From assembly GCA_002686885.1 (NCBI GenBank), contig NYYT01000001.1, positions 7,161 to 43,267 of the forward strand: a DNA stretch of 36,107 nucleotides. Direction: 5' to 3'. Every line of letters begins with the position of its first letter. The first letter of the stretch is position 1. Positions 7,684 through 15,521 of this stretch are shown piece after piece. The DNA comes from Pedosphaera sp. (GTDB lineage Bacteria > Verrucomicrobiota > Verrucomicrobiia > Limisphaerales > AAA164-E04). The notes beneath the pieces are model-generated. The model saw only the letters and a program-made list of their open reading frames with translations. It was not told the DNA's origin and made no database searches. Position numbers and translations under genes: made by a program.

Positions 7684-8541
7684 TTAAGGCCTGAATCCGA
7701 TCCTAGCCCATTTTTCCTCGAACTGTGCCGATCGTTTGTGGGCGTAACCGTATTTCATGTACCAAATGTCTTGCTTGTCTGCATCTGTTTTGGCGGTCTG
7801 GCCAAATTTGGAGCTCCTTGGCGCTGCTTTTGAAGCTTCCAGCATGGCTGGACCTCTCCATTTGTGGCTATCCGCATGACCGTCTGCGAAGCTCAAGGTG
7901 CTCATGTTGATGTGCCAAAGCGCAACCGCGTCCACCCAGGTAAAGGTGTTGGGATCTGGATTGATGAGCCAGGAGCCCAAGTTCCAGCCACGATTGTCCG
8001 CTTCTTCCACGAAGACATAGCTTCGGGAAGGAAAGATAATGGAATCCATTTTGGTAATGGAATTGGCTTGATCCTCCCCATCCAGGCCGCCGGCTCCACC
8101 ATAGCTGTCGTAAGCAAAACCCTTACCGGGTTGTAACTTGGTGCGACCATCGCCGGGGCAGTGCCAGGAGCCGACCGCAGAGGCATAGGGAAAGAGCTTG
8201 CCCTGGCGAATGCCTTCCTGAGCTTCGGCAAGTGCCTTTTCCTTGCCCTTGAGGGTTCTGTCTGCCACGGGTTTGGGGCCCGTCCAGAAATCCCGGCCCT
8301 GCCGGTAAGTGCTCATGCCAACCACTCTCTCGGAATTGTCGCCTGCATACATGAAAAATGACAAACCAAGTTGTTTTTGGTTGCCAAGACAGGCTGCTCC
8401 AGTTGCTTTGTTTTTGGCCTTACTCAATGCGGGCAGCAGCATGCCTGCCAGGATCGCAATAATGGCGATGACGACCAGGAGTTCAATCAGGGTAAATGCA
8501 TCCCTTCTGTGGGTCCGTGCTAGGGGGTTCATAAGTATCAT
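7684..8541 (-). CDS. Second pseudopilin-like protein (prepilin N-terminus, H-x9-DG C-terminus)
   Basis: This is a clear paralogue of the protein at 5210-6100. It shares the methylation motif ([16 protein letters not shown]), [52 protein letters not shown] and [12 protein letters not shown]. The residue before the cleavage-site Phe is Ala rather than the usual Gly, which may lower processing by prepilin peptidase. The start is either the ATG at 8541 (285 aa) or the one three codons later at 8532 (282 aa). A frame extension to 8568 is unlikely. It is transcribed toward the sulfatase and ends at the shared terminator at 7639-7666. purN lies divergently upstream. Its role is probably similar to that of its paralogue, but unknown. 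Confidence 0.88.
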   Translation of the reverse strand: MILMNPLARTHRRDAFTLIELLVVIAIIAILAGMLLPALSKAKNKATGAACLGNQKQLGLSFFMYAGDNSERVVGMSTYRQGRDFWTGPKPVADRTLKGKEKALAEAQEGIRQGKLFPYASAVGSWHCPGDGRTKLQPGKGFAYDSYGGAGGLDGEDQANSITKMDSIIFPSRSYVFVEEADNRGWNLGSWLINPDPNTFTWVDAVALWHINMSTLSFADGHADSHKWRGPAMLEASKAAPRSSKFGQTAKTDADKQDIWYMKYGYAHKRSAQFEEKWARIGFRP

Positions 8542-8653
8542 TTTTTGATATTTGCTCTTTCTTGTCAATCATCAGGTCGTTTCTCGTTTTTCGCTCATCT
8601 GACCATGGCTTAACACTGGTTTTTTTGACTGAGATGTCTCAGGATATCACCCG

Positions 8654-9280
8654 ATGACGAGGAAGCGTCCTAAAATAGGAATCCTGGGCTCGGGAAAAGG
8701 GTCTAACATGGTTGCCTTGCACCAAGCCTTGCAGTCTGGCCAGCTTGATGCGGAATTGGCCCTGGTAATCAGCGATGTCGAGAATGCCGGCATTTTGGAT
8801 CGTGCTCGCTCGTCAAAGATTCCTGCTATTTTTCTCGACCCGGGTCCTTTTAGAACCAAGTTGGACGAAGCAGCAGAGACGCGTTACGTCGACGCTTTGA
8901 TTTCTGCTGGTGTCGAATGGGTGGTGCTTGCCGGTTTCATGCGTATTCTCAAGGGGCGCTTCCTGAAAACTTTTCATCATCGCGTCATCAATATCCATCC
9001 CTCTCTTCTTCCTTCCTTTCCTGGCCTTGAGGCCTGGAAGCAGGCTTTGGAGTATGGCGTGAAATACACGGGCTGCACGGTCCACCTCGTGGATCAGGGG
9101 ATCGATACTGGACCCATTCTATGGCAGGAGACCGTGCCGGTGCTCAATGAAGATACACCCGATTCGCTACACGCTCGTATTCAGGAAGCCGAGCATCGCA
9201 TTTACCCACAAGCCGTTCAATGTGCCATCGATGGGCGACTAACGGTGAGGGGAAGACTATGTTTGACGCCAACTCTCTAG
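8654..9280 (+). CDS. purN: Phosphoribosylglycinamide formyltransferase (GART)
   Basis: A 208-residue cytoplasmic enzyme of de novo purine synthesis; it transfers the formyl group of 10-formyltetrahydrofolate to GAR, giving FGAR. The N-terminal GSGKGSN phosphate-binding loop, AGFMRIL, the catalytic Asn113 and His115 in NIHPSLLP, and Asp151 in GIDTGPI are all present in the order known for PurN. The length is normal for the family. The ATG at 8654 follows a weak AGGA about 11 nt upstream. No other pur genes are in the window. It is followed by a 202-bp gap containing a likely terminator and then hisG. Confidence 0.95.
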   Translation: MTRKRPKIGILGSGKGSNMVALHQALQSGQLDAELALVISDVENAGILDRARSSKIPAIFLDPGPFRTKLDEAAETRYVDALISAGVEWVVLAGFMRILKGRFLKTFHHRVINIHPSLLPSFPGLEAWKQALEYGVKYTGCTVHLVDQGIDTGPILWQETVPVLNEDTPDSLHARIQEAEHRIYPQAVQCAIDGRLTVRGRLCLTPTL

Positions 9281-9386
9281 CGGGAATCATCGAGTTTGAA
9301 CCGACAGTCGGGCATCGATGCCATCCATCAGGGGACGAACCTTTTTGAAATTGAATGTAAAAAGGGTTGGAAATCATCCTCTCTTC

Positions 9387-9428
9387 GGCGTAATCACATA
9401 CGTGGTCTCTACGACGCCTGCCTTTTTT
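9387..9428 (+). terminator. Probable Rho-independent terminator between purN and hisG
   Basis: GGCGT (9387-9391) pairs with ACGCC (9414-9418), with a second inner helix (ATCAC with GTGGT, one G-U pair) and an asymmetric bulge. TG-CC and a run of six T (9423-9428) follow. It lies about 100 bp after purN and about 55 bp before hisG. It could end purN transcripts or attenuate read-through into hisG. The irregular stem makes this moderate evidence. Confidence 0.4.
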
Positions 9429-9482
9429 CCCTCCGAGGCACAAGCAATGTCAGACCAATGGACGCCCCCGGCATGACTTAAA

Positions 9483-10376
9483 ATGAAATCAAAAACCAAA
9501 AAGAAAAACATTTTGAAACTGGGACTTCCCAAGGGAAGCCTTCAGGAAGCGACCTTCGAGAAACTCGCCAAGGCCGGCTACAATGTCAAAGTCAGCAGTC
9601 GATCCTATTTGCCCTATATTGATGACGAGGAGATGGAAATTCGACTCATTCGCGCCCAGGAAGTAAGTCGATACGTCGAACATGGCTATTTGGACTGCGG
9701 GATCACGGGCCACGATTGGGTCATTGAAAATGGTTCCAAAGTGCATGAAGTAGGGGAGTTCCTGTTCAGCAAAGCGACACGTCAGGCCGCCAGATGGGTT
9801 CTAGCCGTTCCGGAGAATTCGCGCATTCGCAAACCTGCCGATCTTCAGGGCAAGCGCATTGCTACGGAGGTCGTTCAAATCACCAAAAAATACCTTCGCA
9901 AGCACAAGGTCAAAGCGGATGTCGAATTTTCTTGGGGAGCGACTGAGGTCAAAGCCCACGAATTGGTGGATGCGATTGTTGAAATCACCGAGACAGGTAA
10001 CTCTCTTAGAGCCAATAAATTAAGGATAGTGGATACTCTTCTGACCTCCACGCCCCGATTGATTGTTAATCAGGCTTCCTGGAAGCAAAAGTGGAAGCGC
10101 GAGAAAATCGAAACCTTCGCCTTATTGCTGAGAGGTGCCTTGGATGCGGAGTCCAAAGTGGGGCTCAAACTCAATATTTTGGAAAAGAAACTGTCAAAAT
10201 TGTTGCAAAGCTTGCCAGCTTTGCGTAATCCAACAGTTTCTAGTTTGGCATTGCCAGGCTGGGTGGCAGTGGAAACTGTCATTGATGAGCAGATTGTTCG
10301 TGAGATCATTCCTCAACTCAAAGCTGCAGGAGCAGAGGGAATCATTGAGTATCCCCTCAACAAAATCGTTTATTAA
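9483..10376 (+). CDS. hisG: ATP phosphoribosyltransferase, long form
   Basis: This enzyme catalyses the first step of histidine synthesis, joining ATP and PRPP to give phosphoribosyl-ATP. The N-terminal [20 protein letters not shown], the [20 protein letters not shown] segment and the later ATEVV...WGATEVK and VEITETG.SLR motifs are characteristic. At 297 residues it is the long HisG(L) form. A C-terminal ACT-like regulatory domain ([19 protein letters not shown] ... [18 protein letters not shown]) is the site of histidine feedback inhibition in this class, so no HisZ subunit is needed. The ATG at 9483 has no good Shine-Dalgarno. No other his genes are in the window. A 33-codon ribosomal-protein-like gene starts 10 bp after its stop. 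Confidence 0.95.
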   Translation: MKSKTKKKNILKLGLPKGSLQEATFEKLAKAGYNVKVSSRSYLPYIDDEEMEIRLIRAQEVSRYVEHGYLDCGITGHDWVIENGSKVHEVGEFLFSKATRQAARWVLAVPENSRIRKPADLQGKRIATEVVQITKKYLRKHKVKADVEFSWGATEVKAHELVDAIVEITETGNSLRANKLRIVDTLLTSTPRLIVNQASWKQKWKREKIETFALLLRGALDAESKVGLKLNILEKKLSKLLQSLPALRNPTVSSLALPGWVAVETVIDEQIVREIIPQLKAAGAEGIIEYPLNKIVY

Positions 10377-10386
10377 AAGCTAACAT

Positions 10387-10488
10387 ATGGGTTCACTGAA
10401 GAAACGTCGTAAATCGAAAATCAATAAGCACAAGCGCCGTAAGAAGTTGCGCGCCAATCGCCACAAGAAGCGTACTTGGCAGAAATAA
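10387..10488 (+). CDS. Tiny basic bS22 / COX24(AURKAIP1)-type ribosomal protein
   Basis: This 33-codon ORF begins [20 protein letters not shown] and ends RKKRTWQK-like (KKRTWQK). About half its residues are Lys or Arg. The pattern (G-S-hydrophobic-K-K-R-R-K-x-K-x-x-K-H-K-R-R-K, then R-x-x-R-x-x-x-R) matches the COX24/AURKAIP1 domain (PF08213), shared by the mitochondrial small-subunit protein AURKAIP1 and mycobacterial bS22, which sits on 16S rRNA near the decoding site. The role here is inferred: a structural protein of the small ribosomal subunit. The ATG at 10387 is 10 bp after the hisG stop, so the two are probably co-transcribed. No Shine-Dalgarno is visible. It is easily missed in annotation because of its length. 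Confidence 0.85.
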   Translation: MGSLKKRRKSKINKHKRRKKLRANRHKKRTWQK

Positions 10489-10535
10489 GCTGCTGCCCTC
10501 TTGCAGTAGCTTCGCTTTCGGTGTTTATTATTTTA
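10489..10535 (+). terminator. Possible terminator after hisG and the small ribosomal protein
   Basis: An 8-bp stem (10489-10496 with 10503-10510, one G-U pair) closes a 6-nt loop directly after the stop codon at 10488. The following stretch is T-rich but interrupted (TTCGCTTTCGG, then TGTTTATTATTTT), so termination may be leaky. Confidence 0.4.
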
Positions 10536-10575
10536 GGTGCGTGCTCCTGACTAGGGGTTTGTGCTCTTCAGCCCA

Positions 10576-12264
10576 ATGAATAGCGAAAAGCCTTCTTCAT
10601 GGATTCTCACGGCCTGTCTCCTCCTAGGCATGGTCTCAGGGAATCTTATTGTCTTTTCTCAAGACGCTACTTCTCTTGATCAGGGCTTACGGGACCTCGC
10701 CGCAGACGAGCTGGACCCTTCTGCGCTTCAGTTCAAGGCACAGGCGCACTTTGCTGCTGGTGTGAGTTTCCTGGCTCAAGGCGAGAAGGACAAAGCCCTC
10801 GAGCAGTTCGAGAAGGCACTTCAAGTCGATCCGGAAAGTGCTTCACTGGCAACACGCATTGCAGAAAACCTCATTTTGCTTCAGCAGTTCGAGAAGGCTC
10901 AATCTCTCTTACAGCGTGCCAGTGAGTCGGACGATGCCCCAGGAATGGCCTTTGAACTTCTGGGTGTGATCACATCATCACAGGGGGAGGATTCCCAAGC
11001 TCAACGCTTGTTTGAGGAAGCCTTGCGTCGCGATCCATCGAGGGTGTTTTCCCGCCAGAAAATCCTTGATCAGGCTCTAAAAGACCAGCGCGAAGACCTT
11101 GCTCTCGAACTGGTTCAAGAGGCGGTCAAGGTGACCTCATATGAGGTAGAGGACATGACGGCCCTTATCGGCCTCTATCTCAAATACGCTGTCCTGAGGC
11201 CTCAACAGCTCAAGTTGTTGGATCAGGCATTGGAGTCTTTGGTGGTGAAGGCCTCTGAAGTTGCCGAAGAGGAACCGGTTTTGGAAGTCGCCATAGCAGA
11301 TGTCCTGATGCTGACCCAGCGTTTTGAAGAGGCTGAAAAACGGCTTTCCCGACTCAAGGATTTTGATCCCCCCCTTATATTGGCTCGGGAGAAGTTGATT
11401 GATTTATACGTGCGTTCCGGTGAAACCTCCAAAGCCTTAGTGGAGCTTGGTGAGCTTGCCGACATCAACCCTCAGAACCCCCGACCCTATCTCCTCATGG
11501 GATCCCTGGAAGCGGATGAGGGCAACTCTGAAAAAGCTGAAAGTCACTTCCGGAAGGCCATGAAAATTGGCCCTGCTTTTGAAGCCCCTTACTACGAACT
11601 CGCTGCCTTGAAACTCAATCAAGGCGATGCTCGCCAGGCGTTGGAAGTTTTGCAGGAGGCAAGAAACAATCTTCCCCAAACCTTCATGCTGGAATTCTAT
11701 TCTGGTTTGGCCATGACCTCCTTGAGGCAATACGCCTCCGCCTTGAAATTTCTTCGCTCAGCTGAACAACTGGCAGAAGAAAAGGAACCGTCTCGGTTGA
11801 CAGGCTTCTTCTATTTCCGCAAGGGATCGGTTCAGGAACGTCTGGGTCAACTTCAAGAGGCCGAAGACTCTTTTCTTAAATGCCTGCAGAAAGATCCCGA
11901 AGATGCGACCACACTGAATTATTTGGGTTACATGTGGGCAGAGCATGGTAAGAAACTGGATGACGCCTTTGAATGGATTCAAAAAGCACTCGATTTGGAG
12001 CCGGACAGCGAAGCAATCCTTGACAGCATGGGATGGGTGCTGTTCCAACAGGGAAAACCTGAGGAAGCCCTCCCTTATCTCGAAAAGGCAGAGTCGAAGC
12101 TCACCGAACCGGATCCGACTATTTTGGACCATCTCGGGGATGTCTACCTGGCTTTGGATCGTCTGCCCAGCGCCAAGGAGTCCTTTCAAAAATCCCTGGA
12201 AATCGAATTCAGTGAGCAGGTTTTTGAAAAATGGAATCGGCTGTTGGACGGATCGGTTCAGTGA
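10576..12264 (+). CDS. Exported tetratricopeptide-repeat protein
   Basis: A 562-residue protein built almost entirely of TPR units. Clear copies include AHFAAGVSFLAQGEKDKALEQ...KALQVDPES, LLMGSLEADEGNSEKAES..RKAMKIGP, EAEDSFLKCLQKDPEDATTLN, DAFEWIQKALDLEPDSEAIL and GDVYLALDRLPSAKES. The ATG at 10576 begins a signal peptide (SSWILTACLLLGMVSG...FSQDA), so it probably acts in the periplasm or at the outer membrane as an assembly scaffold. A GTG at 10561 is a less likely start. The C-terminal repeats (NYLGYMWAEHGKKLDDAF.WI.KALDLEPDS) are of the kind seen in many Gram-negative TPR lipoproteins and exported proteins. No catalytic domain is seen. Partners are unknown; the downstream DUF2203 gene may be co-transcribed (44-bp gap). 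Confidence 0.85.
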   Translation: MNSEKPSSWILTACLLLGMVSGNLIVFSQDATSLDQGLRDLAADELDPSALQFKAQAHFAAGVSFLAQGEKDKALEQFEKALQVDPESASLATRIAENLILLQQFEKAQSLLQRASESDDAPGMAFELLGVITSSQGEDSQAQRLFEEALRRDPSRVFSRQKILDQALKDQREDLALELVQEAVKVTSYEVEDMTALIGLYLKYAVLRPQQLKLLDQALESLVVKASEVAEEEPVLEVAIADVLMLTQRFEEAEKRLSRLKDFDPPLILAREKLIDLYVRSGETSKALVELGELADINPQNPRPYLLMGSLEADEGNSEKAESHFRKAMKIGPAFEAPYYELAALKLNQGDARQALEVLQEARNNLPQTFMLEFYSGLAMTSLRQYASALKFLRSAEQLAEEKEPSRLTGFFYFRKGSVQERLGQLQEAEDSFLKCLQKDPEDATTLNYLGYMWAEHGKKLDDAFEWIQKALDLEPDSEAILDSMGWVLFQQGKPEEALPYLEKAESKLTEPDPTILDHLGDVYLALDRLPSAKESFQKSLEIEFSEQVFEKWNRLLDGSVQ

Positions 12265-12308
12265 ATTCCATCCTCTTCTGTTCTTTCTTTACCTTCCCTT
12301 TTTAATCA

Positions 12309-12671
12309 ATGAAACACCGCCGCCACTACAACCTCAAAGAGGCCAGGGATCTGATTCCCCAACTCGAGGTATGGCTCAGCGATCTGTTGCTATTGTCGCA
12401 ATCTCAGGTCCGTTATGGTTCCTGGCAGAAAGCCATGTTCGCCCAGGGCTATGATCTGGGAGGAATGGCGGCTAATACATCGATCAAGGAACTTCACCAA
12501 TTGAAGTCCATCATAAATCGTCTTAAAGCAAACGATCTGGTTCTGGTGGACCTTCAAAAGGGGCGCGTTGACTTTCCTTCCCTTCTGGGGGGCAAGGAAG
12601 TTTACCTTTCATGGGAAAAGGGAGAAACCGACATCACCCATTGGCACGAGGTCAGCTCACATTACTGCTGA
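12309..12671 (+). CDS. DUF2203 family protein
   Basis: A 120-residue soluble protein. It has the DUF2203 (PF09969) pattern: RHYNLKEARDLIPQLE at the N-terminus, a coiled helical middle, then LVLVDLQKGRVDFPSLLGGKEVYLSWEKGE and a closing ITHWHEV. The family is small and widespread, and no biochemical role is established. The conserved acidic, Trp and His residues near the C-terminus suggest a binding or regulatory role, but this is speculation. The ATG at 12309 lies 44 bp after the TPR gene with no clear Shine-Dalgarno. A 478-bp stretch without a recognisable gene follows. Confidence 0.85.
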   Translation: MKHRRHYNLKEARDLIPQLEVWLSDLLLLSQSQVRYGSWQKAMFAQGYDLGGMAANTSIKELHQLKSIINRLKANDLVLVDLQKGRVDFPSLLGGKEVYLSWEKGETDITHWHEVSSHYC

Positions 12672-13149
12672 GAAATGGGGCTCCTCATGTCTCTTATTGC
12701 TTCCTTAGCTTGAATACCTTCAGGCGCGCAGGCATACGCATTCAGGTAGTTCTGTCTTGAAGGTGTGCTCCAGTGCCCCCTCAGTCGGTTCAAAGCAAAT
12801 GCTCTGTTTTTTATTCTCCACAGCTGAACGCATTATGGCCAAACAACTCATAGTGATCCATTGGTTTTAGGAATTTTTACCATGATCCAAAGGCCACTGT
12901 CTGCTTTCTTTGTGCAGCTCATCCCAAGAAAGCGAACAGAAGCCCACGCTTGCCTCGATGTTTGTGTTTGAAGGATCGGTTAGCTCATTCTATCAAAACC
13001 TTGTCGATGGAACCGCATCTCATCTCGAACACAAGCACATTGATTTAGGAGGCAGGAAGCGAGAGGATCCTGCGCCTGTTCATTTGACCAAAATCACTAG
13101 ATCCTGGAAGTCCCTCATGAACGCTGACTTCCTGTGGCTCTCATTAAAG
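12672..13149. other. 478-bp stretch with no recognisable gene
   Basis: Between the DUF2203 gene and nspC I find no convincing coding region, tRNA, known riboswitch core or strong terminator. A plus-strand frame runs from 12910 into nspC, but its first 80 codons resemble no NspC N-terminus and are compositionally unlike the gene. It may hold the nspC promoter and leader, but I could not pick a convincing -35/-10 pair. Confidence 0.5.
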
Positions 13150-14295
13150 ATGAAATTCAGTTACATAGAAGACATACCGACTCCCTGTTACGTCGTCGAC
13201 ACCGGTCGTCTAGAGCAAAACGCGCGCACGATTCATCACGTTCAGGAGGAAACGGGAGCGAAGGTGATTCTGGCATTGAAGGGATTTGCCATGTTCAGTG
13301 TCTTTGGGGCGCTGAAAAAATATCTCTTTGGCACGACTGCCAGCTCGGTCCATGAAGCCCGCCTTGGCCGAGAAGAGTTTGGGGGTGAAGTTCATGCTTA
13401 CGCGCCGGCCTACAGCGATGCAGACATCGAGGCACTCCTTCCCATGGTGGATCATATTACATTCAATTCCTTTTCTCAGTTGGAACGCTATCGTGAGCAG
13501 GTGAGGGTTTACCCAAAACCTCCCTCTGTAGGTTTGAGAATCAACCCGGAATATTCTGAGATCAAAACCCCCCTTTATGACCCCTGTCGCCCCAACTCCA
13601 GATTGGGAATGACCTGCGAGCAATGCAAGGGCCAGTCACTGATCGGAGTGGAAGGGCTTCATTTTCACACCATGTGTGAACAGAACGCGGATACGCTGGA
13701 GCGCACACTGGAGGTGGTCGAAGAAAAATTTGGATCCATGATCCCTCAAATGAAATGGATCAATTTTGGCGGCGGACATCATATTTCCAGATCCGACTAT
13801 GATGTCGAGCGCCTCTGTCGAATCATCCAAGGCTTTTGCAAACGCCATCCTCAATGCCAGGTTTATCTGGAACCTGGGGAAGCCATTGCTCTCCATGCAG
13901 GGGTGCTGGTGGCATCAGTGCTGGATGTTTTCGAGGCTTCCATGCCCATGGCCATTTTGGATGTATCGGCAACCGCTCACATGCCGGATGTATTGGAAAT
14001 GCCCTATCGACCGCTCATCCGGGGCGGAGGGGAACCAGGAGCCAAGCCCTTCACTTACCGTCTAGGAGGCCTGACATGCCTTGCAGGAGATGAAATTGGT
14101 GATTATGCGTTTGATCAGCCCCTCAAAGTAGGGGATCGTTTGATTTTTGAGGATATGGCCCATTACACGATGGTGAAAAACACCGCATTCAACGGAGTGC
14201 CATTACCAAGTATTGCGATACATGATTCGGAGGCCGAGACCTATCAAATCGTGAGATCTTTTGACTACCACGATTATCGCAATCGACTTTCTTGA
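13150..14295 (+). CDS. nspC: Carboxynorspermidine / carboxyspermidine decarboxylase
   Basis: This PLP-dependent, alanine-racemase-fold decarboxylase removes CO2 from carboxy(nor)spermidine to give (nor)spermidine, the last step of the aspartate-semialdehyde route to polyamines. The ATG at 13150 starts MKFSYIEDIPTPCYVVD, matching the family N-terminus, and gives 381 residues, the usual size. Lys44 in ILALKGFA is the expected PLP lysine. Further family motifs are HFHTMCEQ, NFGGGHH, YLEPGEA, TAHMPDVLEMPYRP and GLTCLAGD.IGDY, whose Cys contributes to catalysis across the dimer. An in-frame ATG at 13117 with GGAAG upstream is an alternative start adding 11 residues. The synthase gene follows at once, so both enzymes of the pathway are together. 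Confidence 0.93.
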   Translation: MKFSYIEDIPTPCYVVDTGRLEQNARTIHHVQEETGAKVILALKGFAMFSVFGALKKYLFGTTASSVHEARLGREEFGGEVHAYAPAYSDADIEALLPMVDHITFNSFSQLERYREQVRVYPKPPSVGLRINPEYSEIKTPLYDPCRPNSRLGMTCEQCKGQSLIGVEGLHFHTMCEQNADTLERTLEVVEEKFGSMIPQMKWINFGGGHHISRSDYDVERLCRIIQGFCKRHPQCQVYLEPGEAIALHAGVLVASVLDVFEASMPMAILDVSATAHMPDVLEMPYRPLIRGGGEPGAKPFTYRLGGLTCLAGDEIGDYAFDQPLKVGDRLIFEDMAHYTMVKNTAFNGVPLPSIAIHDSEAETYQIVRSFDYHDYRNRLS

Positions 14296-14318
14296 AAAGG
14301 GATCGGCAGAGTAGCCTT

Positions 14319-15521
14319 ATGAGTAGAGTATTGATTATTGGAGCAGGAGGTGTCGGGCGCGTGGTGGCTCACAAATGTGCTGCTTTGAGGGAGGTTTTTA
14401 CCGATATCTGTCTTGCCAGTCGTACCTTGAGTAAGGCGCAGCAGATCGCCTCTGAAGTAAAGGGTGAAATTGAAATTGCCCAGCTGGATGCCGATCGGGT
14501 CAGTGATACAGTGGCCTTGATCCGCTCATTCAATGCCGATTTGGTGATTCACGTGGCCTTGCCCTATCAGGATCTTGCCATCATGGATGCCTGCCTGGAG
14601 GCTGGAGTGGATTATCTGGATACCGCCAATTACGAACCCCCTGATCAGGCTCGTTTCGAATATCGATGGCAATGGGATTATCAGCAGCGATTTCAGTCGG
14701 CAGGTCTCATGGCCCTTTTGGGTTCAGGATTTGATCCCGGTGTGACCAATGTGTTTTGTGCCTATGCCCAGAAACATTTGTTTGATGAGATTCACGAAGT
14801 AGACATCCTGGACTGCAATGCCGGCGACCACGGCCATCCATTTGCGACCAACTTCAACCCCGAAATCAATATCCGGGAGGTCACGGCTCCGGGACGATAC
14901 TGGGAGCAGGGGCAATGGAAACAGACCGAACCTCTCTCGGTAAGCCGAGAGTTTGACTTTCCCGAGGTGGGTCTTCGGCGTGCTTACTTGATGTATCATG
15001 AGGAACTGGAATCGTTGAGTTTGCATCTCAAAGGGCTCAAGCGCATCCGCTTTTGGATGACTTTTGGCGAGGCGTACCTCAATCACCTCAAGGTTCTGGA
15101 AAATGTCGGGATGACTGGGATTGAACCAGTCTCTTTTCAGGGACAGGAAATTATTCCCCTTCAATTTCTCAAGGTACTCCTTCCTGACCCGGCTTCTTTA
15201 GGGCCCCGGACTCAAGGGCAAACGTGTATTGGCTGCTTGATTCATGGGGTCAAGGAAGGCAAACCCAGACGCATCTTTCTCTACAATGTCTGTGATCATC
15301 AATCATGCTATCAAGAGGTCAAATCGCAGGCGGTCTCTTACACCACCGGTGTGCCTGCGATGATTGGGGCCAAGCAGATCCTGACCGGACAATGGCGTCA
15401 GCCGGGCGTTTTCAACATGGAACAGTGTGATCCTGATCCATTCATGAACGACCTGAATCACTTTGGACTTCCCTGGCAGATCAAGGAGTTTGGAGCGGAT
15501 GAAGAGCTGTTACAGCATTAG
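14319..15521 (+). CDS. Carboxynorspermidine / carboxyspermidine synthase (dehydrogenase)
   Basis: A 400-residue member of the saccharopine dehydrogenase (LYS1-like) superfamily. It condenses aspartate semialdehyde with putrescine or diaminopropane and reduces the imine with NADPH. The N-terminal VLIIGAGGVGRVVAHKCA is a Rossmann nucleotide-binding loop. ASRTLSKAQQIA, NYEPPDQARFEY, LLGSGFDPGVTNVF, DCNAGDHG and NVCDHQ..Y.EV..QAVSYTTGVPA are characteristic of the carboxynorspermidine branch. The ATG at 14319 (MSRVLIIG) is preferred; a TTG at 14292 would overlap the nspC stop. Together with nspC it forms a two-gene polyamine operon. asd, the source of aspartate semialdehyde, lies 18 kb away at 33584. 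The stop TAG overlaps the convergent gene's TAA within TTAG. Confidence 0.93.
   Translation: MSRVLIIGAGGVGRVVAHKCAALREVFTDICLASRTLSKAQQIASEVKGEIEIAQLDADRVSDTVALIRSFNADLVIHVALPYQDLAIMDACLEAGVDYLDTANYEPPDQARFEYRWQWDYQQRFQSAGLMALLGSGFDPGVTNVFCAYAQKHLFDEIHEVDILDCNAGDHGHPFATNFNPEINIREVTAPGRYWEQGQWKQTEPLSVSREFDFPEVGLRRAYLMYHEELESLSLHLKGLKRIRFWMTFGEAYLNHLKVLENVGMTGIEPVSFQGQEIIPLQFLKVLLPDPASLGPRTQGQTCIGCLIHGVKEGKPRRIFLYNVCDHQSCYQEVKSQAVSYTTGVPAMIGAKQILTGQWRQPGVFNMEQCDPDPFMNDLNHFGLPWQIKEFGADEELLQH

Noticed and set aside
12910-13149. 80-codon N-terminal extension of NspC
   Set aside because: It does not resemble any NspC N-terminus; the family start MKFSYIEDIPTPCYVVD begins at 13150 and gives the normal length.
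12672-13149. Non-coding RNA such as 6S or SRP RNA in the gene-free stretch
   Set aside because: No SRP core (GGAAGGAAGCAG-like) and no long 6S-type hairpin with central bubble could be found by eye on either strand.
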